A DNA stretch of 64,000 nucleotides, from contig NZ_JALPVL010000010.1 in assembly GCF_023544465.1 (NCBI RefSeq), positions 248,001 to 312,000 of the forward strand. Direction: 5' to 3'. The stretch is from Paractinoplanes maris. Its GTDB lineage: Bacteria; Actinomycetota; Actinomycetes; Mycobacteriales; Micromonosporaceae. The notes under the pieces were generated by a model. It was not told where the DNA came from. It did no database searches and was given only the letters and a program-made list of their open reading frames with translations. Of this stretch, positions 51,115 through 60,478 are shown one piece after another; the stretch's first letter is position 1, and each line of letters begins with the position of its first letter. Both the position numbers and the translations under genes were made by a program.

Positions 51115-52431
51115 ATGACTGCTCTGCTGCCCGCGCCCTCGCTGAAAGCCCAGTGGATCGACGACTGGCGGCCCGAGGACCCGGAATTCTGGAACTCCAC
51201 CGGAGCGCCGATCGCCCGGCGCAACCTCATCTTCTCGATCACCTCCGAGCACATCGGCTTCTCGGTGTGGTCGCTCTGGTCGGTGCTCGTGCTGTTCCTC
51301 GGCCCCGAGTACGGGATCGACCCGGCCGGCAAGTTCCTGCTGACCGCGGTGCCGACCCTGGTCGGGGCGGCGCTGCGGATCCCGTACAGCTTCGCCGTGG
51401 CCCGTTTCGGCGGCCGCAACTGGACCGTCTTCAGCGCCGCGCTCCTGCTCGTCCCGTCGGTGCTCGCCGCCTTCCTGATCCGGCCCGGCGTCGACTACTC
51501 CACGCTCATCCTGCTGGCCGCGGTGGCCGGCGTGGGCGGCGGCAACTTCGCCTCGTCGATGACGAACATCAACGCCTACTACCCCGACCGGCTCAAAGGC
51601 TGGGCGCTCGGCATCAACGCCGGCGGCGGCAACCTGGGCGTGGCCGCCGTGCAGCTGGTGGGCCTCTTCGTGCTGGCCGTCTTCGGCGCCGGGGACCCCG
51701 GTCTGGTGGCCGGCATCTACATCCCGCTGATCGTGCTGGCCGCGCTGGGCTCGGCGCTCTACATGGACAACCTGTCACAGGCCCGCACCGAGAAGCGGGG
51801 CATGCGCGACGCCGTCCGCGAACCGCACACCTGGGTGATGTCGCTGCTCTACATCGGCACCTTCGGCTCGTTCATCGGCTTCGGCTTCGCCTTCGGCCAG
51901 GTGCTGCAGGTCCAGTTCGCCGACGTCTTCAGCACACCGGTCAAGGCGGCCTACCTGACCTTCCTCGGACCGCTGCTGGGCTCGCTGATCCGCCCGGTCG
52001 GCGGTGCCCTGGCCGACCGGCTGGGCGGCGCGAAGGTCACCTTCGTCAACTTCATCGCCATGGCCGTGGGTGCCGCCACGGTCCTGCTGGCCGCCCAGCT
52101 GCGCTCGCTTCCCCTGTACGTGGTCGGGTTCATCGCCCTGTTCGTCTTCAGCGGTCTGGGCAACGGCTCGACGTACAAGATGATCCCGGCCATCTTCAAG
52201 CGCAAGCACCAGGGCGACGACCACGAGGCCCGCCGCCTCTCCAACGCGGTCATCGGCATCGCCGGCGCGGTCGGTGCCTTCGGCGGCGTACTGGTGAACC
52301 TGGCCTTCCGCCAGTCGTTCCTGACCACCAAGGAGGCGGACGCGGCCTACCTGGCGTTCATCGCCTTCTACGCCCTCTGCGTCCTGGTCACCTGGGCCGT
52401 CTACCTGCGCCCCTCGGTCACCCGAGTCTGA
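51115..52431 (+). CDS. narK: Nitrate/nitrite transporter, NarK/NasA-type MFS
   Basis: This 438-aa importer has twelve predicted helices. The two nitrate signatures are present: GVGGGNFASSMTNINAYYP in helix 5 and LGINAGGGNLGVAAVQLVGL, with substrate Arg expected in helices 2 and 8 (LRIPYSFAVARFGGRN; GSLIRPVGGALADRLGG). It feeds nitrate to NasA and could export surplus nitrite. It is the last gene of the cluster; a hairpin follows 55 bp after the stop. Confidence 0.95.
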   Translation: MTALLPAPSLKAQWIDDWRPEDPEFWNSTGAPIARRNLIFSITSEHIGFSVWSLWSVLVLFLGPEYGIDPAGKFLLTAVPTLVGAALRIPYSFAVARFGGRNWTVFSAALLLVPSVLAAFLIRPGVDYSTLILLAAVAGVGGGNFASSMTNINAYYPDRLKGWALGINAGGGNLGVAAVQLVGLFVLAVFGAGDPGLVAGIYIPLIVLAALGSALYMDNLSQARTEKRGMRDAVREPHTWVMSLLYIGTFGSFIGFGFAFGQVLQVQFADVFSTPVKAAYLTFLGPLLGSLIRPVGGALADRLGGAKVTFVNFIAMAVGAATVLLAAQLRSLPLYVVGFIALFVFSGLGNGSTYKMIPAIFKRKHQGDDHEARRLSNAVIGIAGAVGAFGGVLVNLAFRQSFLTTKEADAAYLAFIAFYALCVLVTWAVYLRPSVTRV

Positions 52432-52486
52432 TCGTGTGCCTGCGACTCGACGGGCATAAGTCCGGCTGACCCACCGACATGAACGG

Positions 52487-52514
52487 AGCCCCGGCGGTCA
52501 CTGCCGGGGCTTCG
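52487..52514. terminator. Bidirectional terminator after the nitrate cluster
   Basis: AGCCCCGGC and GCCGGGGCT form a perfect 9-bp stem with a 7-base loop and TTCG tail. It lies between narK (stop 52431) and the convergent membrane protein gene (stop 52530). Confidence 0.8.
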
Positions 52515-52529
52515 TCCTGGTTCGGTCAC

Positions 52530-53531
52530 TCAGATCTTGGTGATCGAGACGATCTGCAGCTTCGGGGCGACGGTCGTCCCGCCCTCCTGCATCTCGTAGG
52601 CGTCGGAGCCGACGACAACCGCCTCCGCGCGGAACATGTCATCCATCACGAAGTCGGCCAGCATCGTGGTGTCGCCGATAAAGGACGTGTTTGTGCCGGG
52701 GTCCACGCTGGTCTTGCGAGGGCCCGCGTATGCCATGAACGCGTCAGTGCCGGTGAAGGAGTCGAACTGGTAGATCTGGCCGTAGATGACGACCTTCTCA
52801 CCGGCGTGGCCGTCCGGGTTCTTGACGATCTGCAACCAGCTGCGGTCGGTGAGCTTGGCGTAGGTGTCGCCGTTGCCCTGTGCGGGCTTGACTGTGTTGG
52901 CGGGCTTGACTGTGGCGGCCGGCTTCGCCGTCGCTGCGGGCTCAGCCACTACCGCTGTCGCGGTGGGGTCGGCCGCGGTCGCGGTGTTGTCATCGGAGCT
53001 GCTCGCCACGTTGGCGATGATGAACAAGAGCCAGGTCACGGCCAGGGTGGCGCCGAAGGTCTTCCAGTACTTACCGCCCGAGTGGCCGAGCGACTGCGCC
53101 TTCTTCGCGCGCCTCGACGCCGGGATGAGTCCGAAGAGCCCGAACAGCGCGGTGATGGCGATGACCATGCCGATGCCGGGCGCCTTGCCGATGGGCGCCA
53201 TAGGCATGGCGCCGCCGGGTCCGTAGTAGCCGGGGCCGTTGTATCCGCCATACGGTCCCGCGGGACCTGCCTGGTAAGCCGGTGGGTATCCCACCGGCGG
53301 GGCGGTCGGGGCGTAGGCGTGCTGCGGAGCGCCGGTGGCGTTGTGAGTCCCTTGGTATTGCTGACCGTAGTCGGCGGCTGCAGTGCCAGGGGCTGTCTGC
53401 TGGTAGTAGCCGGACTGCGCCGGGGCCTGCTGGACGTACCCCTGCTGCGGGCCGAATGGCTGCGGCTGGCTTTGGCCCTGCGGGCCGGGCTGCGACGTCC
53501 ACAAGCCGTCGTTCTGCGGTTCAGCGGTCAT
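52530..53531 (-). CDS. Pro/Gln-rich membrane protein with C-terminal exported domain, function unknown
   Basis: Starting at ATG 53531 this 333-aa protein has a Pro/Gln/Gly/Tyr-rich cytoplasmic tail (about 1-120), two hydrophobic segments (MVIAITALFGLFGLIPA and FGATLAVTWLLFIIANVA), a Thr/Ala/Pro linker with Lys-Pro repeats, and a C-terminal domain of about 120 residues resembling small beta-rich lipoprotein-type domains. ATG 53531 has only a weak GGA site. The same reading frame runs upstream without a stop through a truncated NB-ARC domain to 54503, so the protein could also be made as a fusion. The layout of the second half alone is a common actinomycete membrane protein type. Confidence 0.72.
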   Translation of the reverse strand: MTAEPQNDGLWTSQPGPQGQSQPQPFGPQQGYVQQAPAQSGYYQQTAPGTAAADYGQQYQGTHNATGAPQHAYAPTAPPVGYPPAYQAGPAGPYGGYNGPGYYGPGGAMPMAPIGKAPGIGMVIAITALFGLFGLIPASRRAKKAQSLGHSGGKYWKTFGATLAVTWLLFIIANVASSSDDNTATAADPTATAVVAEPAATAKPAATVKPANTVKPAQGNGDTYAKLTDRSWLQIVKNPDGHAGEKVVIYGQIYQFDSFTGTDAFMAYAGPRKTSVDPGTNTSFIGDTTMLADFVMDDMFRAEAVVVGSDAYEMQEGGTTVAPKLQIVSITKI

Positions 53532-54503
53532 GAAATCCGTCCGTGCGGTGAGGTGGGCTCCGTCACGGATGGAATCGGTCACTCGGCCGGTGACTTGAGC
53601 AGTGGTCGGCACTTCGTCGCACGGGAAGCGGCCGCGGTCCGCGTGGTCGGTCAGCGTCCATTCCGGCGTGTTGCGAATGTGCCCGACCACCAGGCTCAGC
53701 GCCAGCGGCAGATGACCGCAGCGCCGGACGATCCGGGCCGCGGCGTCCCGGTCCTCGCCGACCCGGGCCACCTCCGCCAGCACGGCCAGGGACTCCTGCT
53801 CCGTGAAGACGTCCACGGCCAGGTGGACGGCCGGACTCAGCTCCGCGAGGCGGCGCCGGCTGGTGATCAGAGTGACGCAGTGCGGCGTAGCGGGCAGCAG
53901 CGGTCCGACCTGTGCGGCGGTGAGCGCGTTGTCGAGGACCACCAGGGCCCGGATGCCGGCCAGCCGCGACCGGTAGAGCCCCACACGCCGGTCGACCTCA
54001 TGCGGGATCTGGTGCCCCGGCACGCCGAGCAGCCGCAGGAACCCGTCGAGGACCGCCGCGCGGTCGGCCGGTGGCTGTCCGGAGTCGAAGCCGCGGAGAT
54101 TGACGAAGAGGATCCGTTCGAACGGCTTCGCACGATGCAACCGATGTCCGGCGTGGACGGCCAGCCGGGTCTTCCCGACGCCGGCCATGCCCTCGATCGC
54201 CGAGACCACCACCGCGTCGCCGCGCCGGGCGGCCCGGCTGAGCTGGGTCAGCTCGTCGCTCCGGCCGGTGAAGCCGGCCAGGTCGGGCGGCAGACCACCG
54301 TGTACCCGCACCTGGGAGGCGGCCTCACTCATTCCGGCGACCGCGCGCAGAGCCTGCCGCCAATGATCGCCGTACCCGGTGTCAGCGTGGAGCGCCTCCA
54401 CCACGGCCACGACGAGATCGTCGTTGAGCCGCCGGCGGCCGGGCCGAAAGCAGTCGGCGACGGTGGACCGGCGGGCCAGCTCACCGGCCGGACGGCCGGC
54501 CAC
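53532..54503 (-). pseudogene. Truncated NB-ARC (AP-ATPase) STAND gene remnant, fused in frame to the next gene
   Basis: This part encodes a recognisable STAND core: a HTH-like tail (STVADCF, LVVAVVEALHADTGYGDHWRQALRAV), linker PPDLAGFTGRSDELTQL, Walker A EGMAGVGKT, kinase-2 ALVVLDNAL, TLITSRRRL and the GxP motif CGHLPLALSL. Intact relatives continue with a winged helix and TPR repeats of several hundred residues; here the match ends about 45 residues after CGHLPLALSL and the frame passes straight into the membrane protein gene. The N-terminal HTH also looks cut. A deletion that fused two genes is the simplest reading. Walker motifs are intact. Confidence 0.65.
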
Positions 54504-54563
54504 GGTGCTCCGGAATCATCCAGACTGCTCGATCGGACGCGACGGGACTTCGAGAATCAACCC

Positions 54564-54836
54564 ATGGAGTGGCACGCGGACGTCGATATCGTGACCGACC
54601 TGTACCCGTCGCAGGTCGACGACATAGTGGCCGCCCTGGAGAGCGACGTCGTCGCCCACCACGATCCCGGTCGGCAGCTGCTCCGCCTCGATCATCGGCT
54701 CCGGGCGGCGCATCACGGCACCGCCATCGCCGAAGCCGGCAACTGGGTCACCGGCGAAGTGCTGCCGATCATCCGCCGTCAGGGCCGCACCGGCCCGGTC
54801 CTGCGCCTCACCGTGGCCGCCCGGTCGGAACACTAG
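54564..54836 (+). CDS. Small hypothetical protein (90 aa)
   Basis: From ATG 54564 the product reads MEWHADVDIVTDLY, then a helical LVAALESD-like middle with HHDPGRQLLRLDHRLRAAHHG and a closing LPIIRRQGRTGPVLRLTVAARSEH; it has an alpha/beta pattern and no signal or membrane helix. It starts 60 bp from the divergent NB-ARC remnant and ends 133 bp before the NACHT-LRR gene, on the same strand. The upstream frame is open but not protein-like. I do not recognise a family, and it might be a companion of the NACHT gene. Confidence 0.55.
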   Translation: MEWHADVDIVTDLYPSQVDDIVAALESDVVAHHDPGRQLLRLDHRLRAAHHGTAIAEAGNWVTGEVLPIIRRQGRTGPVLRLTVAARSEH

Positions 54837-54969
54837 GTCCACCAGAGCTACGACACCTGCGTCATCCGCCGGCGCTCGGAACGCCGGTCCGCTTGTCCGC
54901 CAGCGGGAGCGCGCCGCCTTTACCCTGAGGAGACTGTCGGCTCGAAGTCTGACGAAGGCGAGGAAGTCG

Positions 54970-57900
54970 TTGGCGGACGATCTCAAGGCCCTCTCCATCA
55001 AAGTGGTCGAGAACGCGCTCAAAGTGCTCATTCCCTCGTCGGGCGATCGGATCGAGGGCATCGCCGGGCTGATCGCCAACTTCCGGGCGTTCGGCGGTGA
55101 CCGGACCAAACCAGCGGTCACCGCTCGCCTCTACGAGGCGGCCGACGCCATCTCGGAGCGGATGGAGCGGCACACGGCGGTGGAATTCCGTCAGCTGTCC
55201 ATGGCGGAGCGCCGCCTCGCCATCGAGGGCGTCCTCAGCGCGATGGACGGCATCGGCGGCGCGGACGGCACTGTCCCTCTCGACGATCTGAGCACCGACC
55301 GGATCGTCACACTGGGGCTGCCCGCCGCGGAGCACGCGTGGTCGGCCGCCTTGCTGTCCGAAGACGCGCGGAACTACGGCCGCATCTTCCTCTCCCATGC
55401 CTGCGACTACATCGTCGCGCTGGTCAAGGGCTTCCCCGACTTCGACGAGCGGGTCCGGTGGGAGACCTACGTGCTGGCCCGCCGCCTGGAGGAGTCCCTG
55501 GCCACCAGCATCGCGAGCGTCGTACCGCCGCTGACCGCGATCCTGCCCTCCGATCGCGACATCGACAGCATCGAGGCGTCGCACCGGTCCCGGGTCGCCC
55601 TGCGCTACCGCACGATCGATCTGTTCGGTCTCGGGTTGCCGACCGACATGCGCCGCCAGTCGATCGACGTCGCCTACGTCCACCTGCGCGGGTCCTACCC
55701 GCGGACGATGTTCGGCGGACAGCTCGGCCGCCAGGCCGATCCGGCGCGCCCGGAAACCGAGGCCACGATGATGGACGAGGCGCTGGCCGACGCCTTCGAT
55801 CGGGCCGCCGGTGGGCACAGCGTCAACCTGACGGACGAGTTTCTCGACGACGGCACCCGGAAGTTCGCCTACACGCGGTACGGCGCCCGGATCGTCCTGG
55901 CCGGCGGCGCGGGGTCGGGCAAGACGACGATCAGTCGCTGGCTCGCCGTGCGGGTGGCAACCGGCAAGCTCCCGCGGGCGCTGCAGGCGACCCTGGGGCG
56001 GTGCGTGCCATTCTACGTCCCCCTGCGCACGCTCATGAAGAACACCGCACATCCGACCGTGGACGACCTGCTCGGGCCGCAGTCGCCGGCTGTCCGCCCG
56101 GCCGCCCAGAAGTGGCTTCGCCGCTGTCTGCGCGACGGCCACGCACTGGTGATCCTGGACGGTCTCGACGAGTTGCCCGAGGCCGCCAAGGGCGAGGTGG
56201 AATCCTGGCTGACTTCTATGATCAAGGAGTACCCGGCGAGTCACTTCTTCGCGACCTCCCGGCCGGAAGGGCTGAGCCGGCAGTGGTTCGCGACCAAAGG
56301 CTTCGAGCTGGTCGAGTTGCAGCCGATGGAGGCGGCTCAGGCTCGCGAGTGCATCGTCAGCTGGTACGACGCTTTGATCCACGGTGGTTCCCCGGACAAG
56401 CGGCTCGAGTACGAGAATGCCCGGAACAGGCTTCTGGAGGACTTCGAACGCCGGCCCGCCGTCGCCGACCTCGCTCAGACACCACTTCTCAGTGCCATGC
56501 TCAGTGCGCTCTATGCCACCGAGAAACAGGATTCCGTTCCGCAGACACGCATCGAGCTCTACGCCCGGGTGGTCGAGGCCCTCGTCGACCGCCGGGACCG
56601 GGAGCGGCAACTGGTCTTCACCGATCTCCCGTCGTTCGAGCCCAAGGAGAAGCTCCGGCTGCTCGAGGCCATCGCCCGCCGGATGGCCGACAGCGGACTG
56701 ACCAGCATCTCCATCTGGCGGCAGGGCAGATCCGAGCCGGCCCGGGCGTCGGCCTACGACGCGGTCGACGACCGGTTGCACACCATGCCGACCGCGGCGA
56801 TCACCGCCGACCAGGCCGTCCGCCACCTGGCCACCAGGAGCGTGGTCTTCTGGGATGTCGGCGGCGGGGACGGTCAGTTCGCCCACCGCACCTTTCAGGA
56901 GTATCTGGCCGGGCGGGACTATGCGTACACCGGTGACATCGAGGACCTGCTGTCACACGCCCGGGATCCGGCATGGCGCAACACCATCGTCTTCGCCGCC
57001 GGAGCAGCCGCTCAGCGCGTCGCGGTCGAGATCGTGGACGGCCTGGCGACACGCATCGAAGAGCAACCGCGCGACCGCTATCTGCCGCTGCTGCTGGCCG
57101 AATGCGTGGGGGCAACGGGTCCACTGACCCCCGAGGTGGCCGATCGCGCGCGAACCGCCGTCGCTCTCGTACTGCCTCCCCGATCCCTCGACGAGGCCGA
57201 CGCGGTGGCCGCCTTCGGCGATCACATCGTCACCTGGCTCGCCCACTACGAGGCCGACACCCCTGAGGTCTTGAACGCCTGCATCCACACCGCGGTCCGG
57301 GTCGGCTCGCCGCGGGCGATGGCCGTCCTGTCGCGCTATTCGCGGCTGCCGATGACAGTCAAGCTGACCGGTGCGCTGATCGGAGCGTGGCCCCGGTTCG
57401 ACGTGCGCAGCTATGCGGAGCAGGTGCTGGCCAACCTCGACCTGGCGAACCTGACCGTGCCGGTCACGTCGGCCGAGACCCTGCGAGGCGTCACCGGTGT
57501 CGGCGCGATCCGCCGGCTCCGCCTGCAGACCTCGGTCTGGAACCTCGTCCCGGTGTCGTCGCTGCGCAGCCTCGAATCACTTCACGCCAACGGCTGGATC
57601 CGATCGTCGTTCGAGGGCGTGGAGGGCTTGACCGGTCTGCGGGAGCTCGACGTCCGCAACAATCGCTACGTCGACCGGATCGAGCCGATCGCCGGTCTGA
57701 CCGAATTGCAGGCCCTCACGCTGGACAACTGCTGGGCCGTCGAGGACCTTCGTCCCCTCGGGTCGCTGCGACAGCTCCGCTTCCTCTCCACGGCGGGGCT
57801 GGAGAACGTCGGTGATTGGGATTGGCTGTCAGCGCTGACCGAACTTCGTACCCTGCGGATCGACGGTTGCACCGTGCCGGATTCCGCGCCGATCCGCTCG

Positions 57901-58518
57901 CTGACCCAGCTGAGGTCGTTGTTCGCCGAAGTGCGCGGGGGTGCGACGGACGTCGGCGCCCTGGCCGAGCTTTCCCAGCTCTGGCGCTTGCGCCTGCGGC
58001 TCAGCGCCTCGGCCGACTGCACCGGTCTGACCCTGCCCGATTCACTGCGATCGCTCGAGGTCAGCGGCAGGCTGGTGCCCGCGATGTTCGAAGCTGTCGC
58101 TCGCTTGCCGCGCCTGTCCACGCTCCGGATCGTCGATCCGGTCGGAGCGCCGGACCTGTCGGCCATCGCGCGCCTGAGCACTCTGGAGACGCTCGAGATC
58201 AGGGACGTCCGCAAGGTGGTGAACTGGCGACCGCTGGCAGCTCTGCGGTCGGTGAGATCTCTGGACCTGTCCGGCAGCTCGCTCGGCGATCTGTCCTTCC
58301 TCCGACGCATGACGAGTCTGGAGACCGCCGTGCTGGACGGCTGCCGGCTCATCCAGGATCTGGACGGCGTCGAGGAATGCACCAGCCTGCGCCACCTCAG
58401 CCTGGCCGACGGTGTGGGCACCGGCCTGGCCGCCGACGTGGAGCGCCTCGGCCGACGGCGCCCCGACCTGACGATCACCTACGACCCCTTCGCCATCCCC
58501 GACCTCGGCGGCTCGTAG
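54970..58518 (+). CDS. NACHT-LRR STAND protein (bacterial NLR-like)
   Basis: This 1182-aa protein has the tripartite layout of NOD-like receptors. Residues 1-300 are helical and hold no known effector motif. The NACHT NTPase follows with Walker A GGAGSGKTT (Lys318), Walker B VILDGLDELPE (Asp397), ATSRPEGLS and a winged-helix end FAHRTFQEYLAGRDY. From about residue 830 to 1165 lie leucine-rich repeats of LxxLxxLxLxxC/N type (LTGLRELDVRNN, LTELQALTLDNC, LTELRTLRIDGC and more). TTG 54970 has GAGGAAG before it. LRRs are the likely trigger sensor. It probably acts in phage defence, by analogy to bNACHT and Avs proteins; that is inference. Confidence 0.88.
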   Translation: MADDLKALSIKVVENALKVLIPSSGDRIEGIAGLIANFRAFGGDRTKPAVTARLYEAADAISERMERHTAVEFRQLSMAERRLAIEGVLSAMDGIGGADGTVPLDDLSTDRIVTLGLPAAEHAWSAALLSEDARNYGRIFLSHACDYIVALVKGFPDFDERVRWETYVLARRLEESLATSIASVVPPLTAILPSDRDIDSIEASHRSRVALRYRTIDLFGLGLPTDMRRQSIDVAYVHLRGSYPRTMFGGQLGRQADPARPETEATMMDEALADAFDRAAGGHSVNLTDEFLDDGTRKFAYTRYGARIVLAGGAGSGKTTISRWLAVRVATGKLPRALQATLGRCVPFYVPLRTLMKNTAHPTVDDLLGPQSPAVRPAAQKWLRRCLRDGHALVILDGLDELPEAAKGEVESWLTSMIKEYPASHFFATSRPEGLSRQWFATKGFELVELQPMEAAQARECIVSWYDALIHGGSPDKRLEYENARNRLLEDFERRPAVADLAQTPLLSAMLSALYATEKQDSVPQTRIELYARVVEALVDRRDRERQLVFTDLPSFEPKEKLRLLEAIARRMADSGLTSISIWRQGRSEPARASAYDAVDDRLHTMPTAAITADQAVRHLATRSVVFWDVGGGDGQFAHRTFQEYLAGRDYAYTGDIEDLLSHARDPAWRNTIVFAAGAAAQRVAVEIVDGLATRIEEQPRDRYLPLLLAECVGATGPLTPEVADRARTAVALVLPPRSLDEADAVAAFGDHIVTWLAHYEADTPEVLNACIHTAVRVGSPRAMAVLSRYSRLPMTVKLTGALIGAWPRFDVRSYAEQVLANLDLANLTVPVTSAETLRGVTGVGAIRRLRLQTSVWNLVPVSSLRSLESLHANGWIRSSFEGVEGLTGLRELDVRNNRYVDRIEPIAGLTELQALTLDNCWAVEDLRPLGSLRQLRFLSTAGLENVGDWDWLSALTELRTLRIDGCTVPDSAPIRSLTQLRSLFAEVRGGATDVGALAELSQLWRLRLRLSASADCTGLTLPDSLRSLEVSGRLVPAMFEAVARLPRLSTLRIVDPVGAPDLSAIARLSTLETLEIRDVRKVVNWRPLAALRSVRSLDLSGSSLGDLSFLRRMTSLETAVLDGCRLIQDLDGVEECTSLRHLSLADGVGTGLAADVERLGRRRPDLTITYDPFAIPDLGGS

Positions 58519-58528
58519 CGGATCGACG

Positions 58529-59479
58529 TCAGCGCGGGAGCCACTGCTGCCAGGTCGGGCGGTTGGCGTCGAGCCAGCGCCGGGCGGCCTGGTCGGGTGG
58601 GAGCTTGGCGGTGGTCAGGTCGCGGGCGACCGCGTTCTGGTCCTCGTTGGTCCAGGTGAAGCGTTTGATGAGCTCGGCCGCGGGGCTTCCCGACTCGGCG
58701 AACGCCTTGCGGGCGACCTTCTCCAGGTCGTACGGCTGGTAGTCGCAGGCCACCTTCTGCGGGTCGGCGTCGCACCCGGGGGTGTAGCGGGGCAGCGTCA
58801 CGTGGGCCAGGGGGATCTCGGAGAGCAGCCACTGCGGGGCGTAGAAGTAGCCGATCAGGGGGGTCTTGTCGCGCTCGGCCCGGCGGAAGGCGGATATCAG
58901 GGCCTCCTCGCTGCCCGCGTGGACCAGCCGGTAGTCCAGCTTCAGGTTGCGGATCAGGGCGGCGTCGTTCGTGACGAAGGACGGGTCGCCGGCCAGGAAC
59001 TGGCCCTTGCGGCCCGTGGCGGCGGTGCGGAACAGCGGCGCGTACTTGTTGAGGTTCTGCCAGTCGGTGATGCCGGGGTGCTCCTGGGCCAGCCACGGGG
59101 GAACGTACCAGCCGATCACGCCGCGGTTGCCGGTCAGGCCCTGTTCCACGGCTACGCGCTTGTCGTCGATGTAGCGCTTCTTGAGGTCGTCGTGGCCCCA
59201 GTTCTCGAGGATCACGTCGAGTTCGCCGCGGGCCAGACCCTCCCACGACTCCTCCTCGGTGAGGTCGCGGGTGATCACGGTGCAGCCCAGCTCCTGCCGG
59301 AGCAGGTAGCTGACCACGGCCACGTTCGCGGCGTAGCCGACCCACGGGTTGACCGCGATGCGCACGGTGCCGCAGGTGGACGCGCGGGGCACGCCGGGTG
59401 CGGGGGAGAGGGCGGCCGGCGTCGCACCGCAGCCGCCCAGCAGCAGGGCCACCACGACCGTACGGAGGAAGGTCTTCAC
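58529..59479 (-). CDS. Glycine-betaine/choline-type ABC substrate-binding lipoprotein (OpuAC family)
   Basis: This 316-aa binding protein has a signal with lipobox LLGGC (Cys17) and an OpuAC fold: IAVNPWVGYAANVAVVSYLL at the start, WEGLARGELDVILENWGHD and GYFYAPQWLLSEI with the Trp/Tyr residues that cage quaternary amines. GTG 59479 overlaps the stop of the G-protein gene (GTGA). No permease or ATPase is nearby, so it may serve as a ligand sensor for the conservon or work with a transporter encoded elsewhere. Confidence 0.88.
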   Translation of the reverse strand: MKTFLRTVVVALLLGGCGATPAALSPAPGVPRASTCGTVRIAVNPWVGYAANVAVVSYLLRQELGCTVITRDLTEEESWEGLARGELDVILENWGHDDLKKRYIDDKRVAVEQGLTGNRGVIGWYVPPWLAQEHPGITDWQNLNKYAPLFRTAATGRKGQFLAGDPSFVTNDAALIRNLKLDYRLVHAGSEEALISAFRRAERDKTPLIGYFYAPQWLLSEIPLAHVTLPRYTPGCDADPQKVACDYQPYDLEKVARKAFAESGSPAAELIKRFTWTNEDQNAVARDLTTAKLPPDQAARRWLDANRPTWQQWLPR

Positions 59480-60075
59480 CAGGCCGACCCCGCGTGCGCC
59501 TTGGCCAGCCGTTGGGTCAGCACTTCCTCGGTCAGGGCCATCAGCACCCCTTTCACCGACTCACGGCGGCGGGCGTCGCACTCGATCACCGGTACCCGCG
59601 GGTCGATGCCGAGGGCGTCGCGCACCTCGCCGAGGTCGAAGCGGCGCGCCTGGTCGAACGCGTTGACGCCGACGAGGAACGGGATGTCGTGGTCCTCGAA
59701 GTAGTCGACCGCCGCGAAGCAGTCCTCCAGCCGCCGGGTGTCGAGCAGGACGATCGCGCCCAGCGCCCCGTCGACCAGGTCGTCCCAGAGGAACGCGAAC
59801 CGGTCCTGCCCGGGCGTGCCGAACAGGTACAGCAGCAACGCGTCGTCGAGGGTGATCCGGCCGAAGTCCAGCGCCACGGTGGTGGTCGTCTTTCCCCGTA
59901 CGCTCGAGGTGTCGTCCACCCCCACCGAGCGCTCGGTCAGCTCGGCCTCGGTGACCAGCGGCTCGATCTCGCTGATCGCCCCCACAAAGGTGGTCTTCCC
60001 GACGCCGAACCCGCCACTGATGACGATCTTGACGGCGACCGGGGTGAGCACCGCCCCGTCAGAGTGCGCTGACAC
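59476..60075 (-). CDS. cvnD: Conservon small GTP-binding protein
   Basis: This 199-aa Ras-like G-protein has P-loop GGFGVGKTTFVG, switch-2 LFGTPGQDRFAFLW (the usual DxxG Asp is replaced, as in this subfamily), a VNAFDQ motif instead of NKxD, and a final EVLTQRLA helix. It acts with the roadblock and DUF742 proteins as a membrane-linked switch. It overlaps the DUF742 gene by 17 bp and the binding-protein gene by 4 bp. The changed guanine-specificity motif is normal for conservon GTPases. Confidence 0.93.
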   Translation of the reverse strand: MSAHSDGAVLTPVAVKIVISGGFGVGKTTFVGAISEIEPLVTEAELTERSVGVDDTSSVRGKTTTTVALDFGRITLDDALLLYLFGTPGQDRFAFLWDDLVDGALGAIVLLDTRRLEDCFAAVDYFEDHDIPFLVGVNAFDQARRFDLGEVRDALGIDPRVPVIECDARRRESVKGVLMALTEEVLTQRLAKAHAGSAW

Positions 60076-60478
60076 GGTCCCGGATCCTCTCGATCAAGGC
60101 GAGCGGCAGCTCGCCGAGCTGGTCCTCGATGCGCAGGTGACCCTCGGCCACCAGGTCGGCGGCGAGCACCCGCACCACGCCGAGCGGCTGCCGCAGCGCC
60201 ACCGCCACATCGGCCACGGCCTGCGGGGTCTGGCAGAGCTCGACGATCCGCCGTGCCTCGAAGCGCAGCGGGGCCGAGAGCGCGGCCGGCATCGCGTGCA
60301 GCAACGTCTCCACCCGCAGCCCGTCGTGCAGCGGCCGGGTCCGTCCGCCGGTGACCATGAACGGCCGCAGGAACATCTCGTCGGACGGCGGCGGATCCGG
60401 GTCCGGTGCCAGGGTGGGCGGAGCCGGCGTGGTGGTCGGCGCGGGCGGGATCATCCGCGGGTCCGGAGCCCAGCTCAT
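60059..60478 (-). CDS. cvnC: Conservon DUF742 protein
   Basis: This 139-aa protein has a Pro-rich start, the DUF742 signature FLRPFMVTGGRTRPLHDGLRVETLL and a winged-helix-like rest (RFEARRIVELCQTPQAVADVAVALRQPLGVVRVLAADLVAEGHLRI). In studied conservons it associates with the GTPase and roadblock protein. ATG 60478 overlaps the roadblock stop by four bases. Confidence 0.93.
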   Translation of the reverse strand: MSWAPDPRMIPPAPTTTPAPPTLAPDPDPPPSDEMFLRPFMVTGGRTRPLHDGLRVETLLHAMPAALSAPLRFEARRIVELCQTPQAVADVAVALRQPLGVVRVLAADLVAEGHLRIEDQLGELPLALIERIRDRVSAL

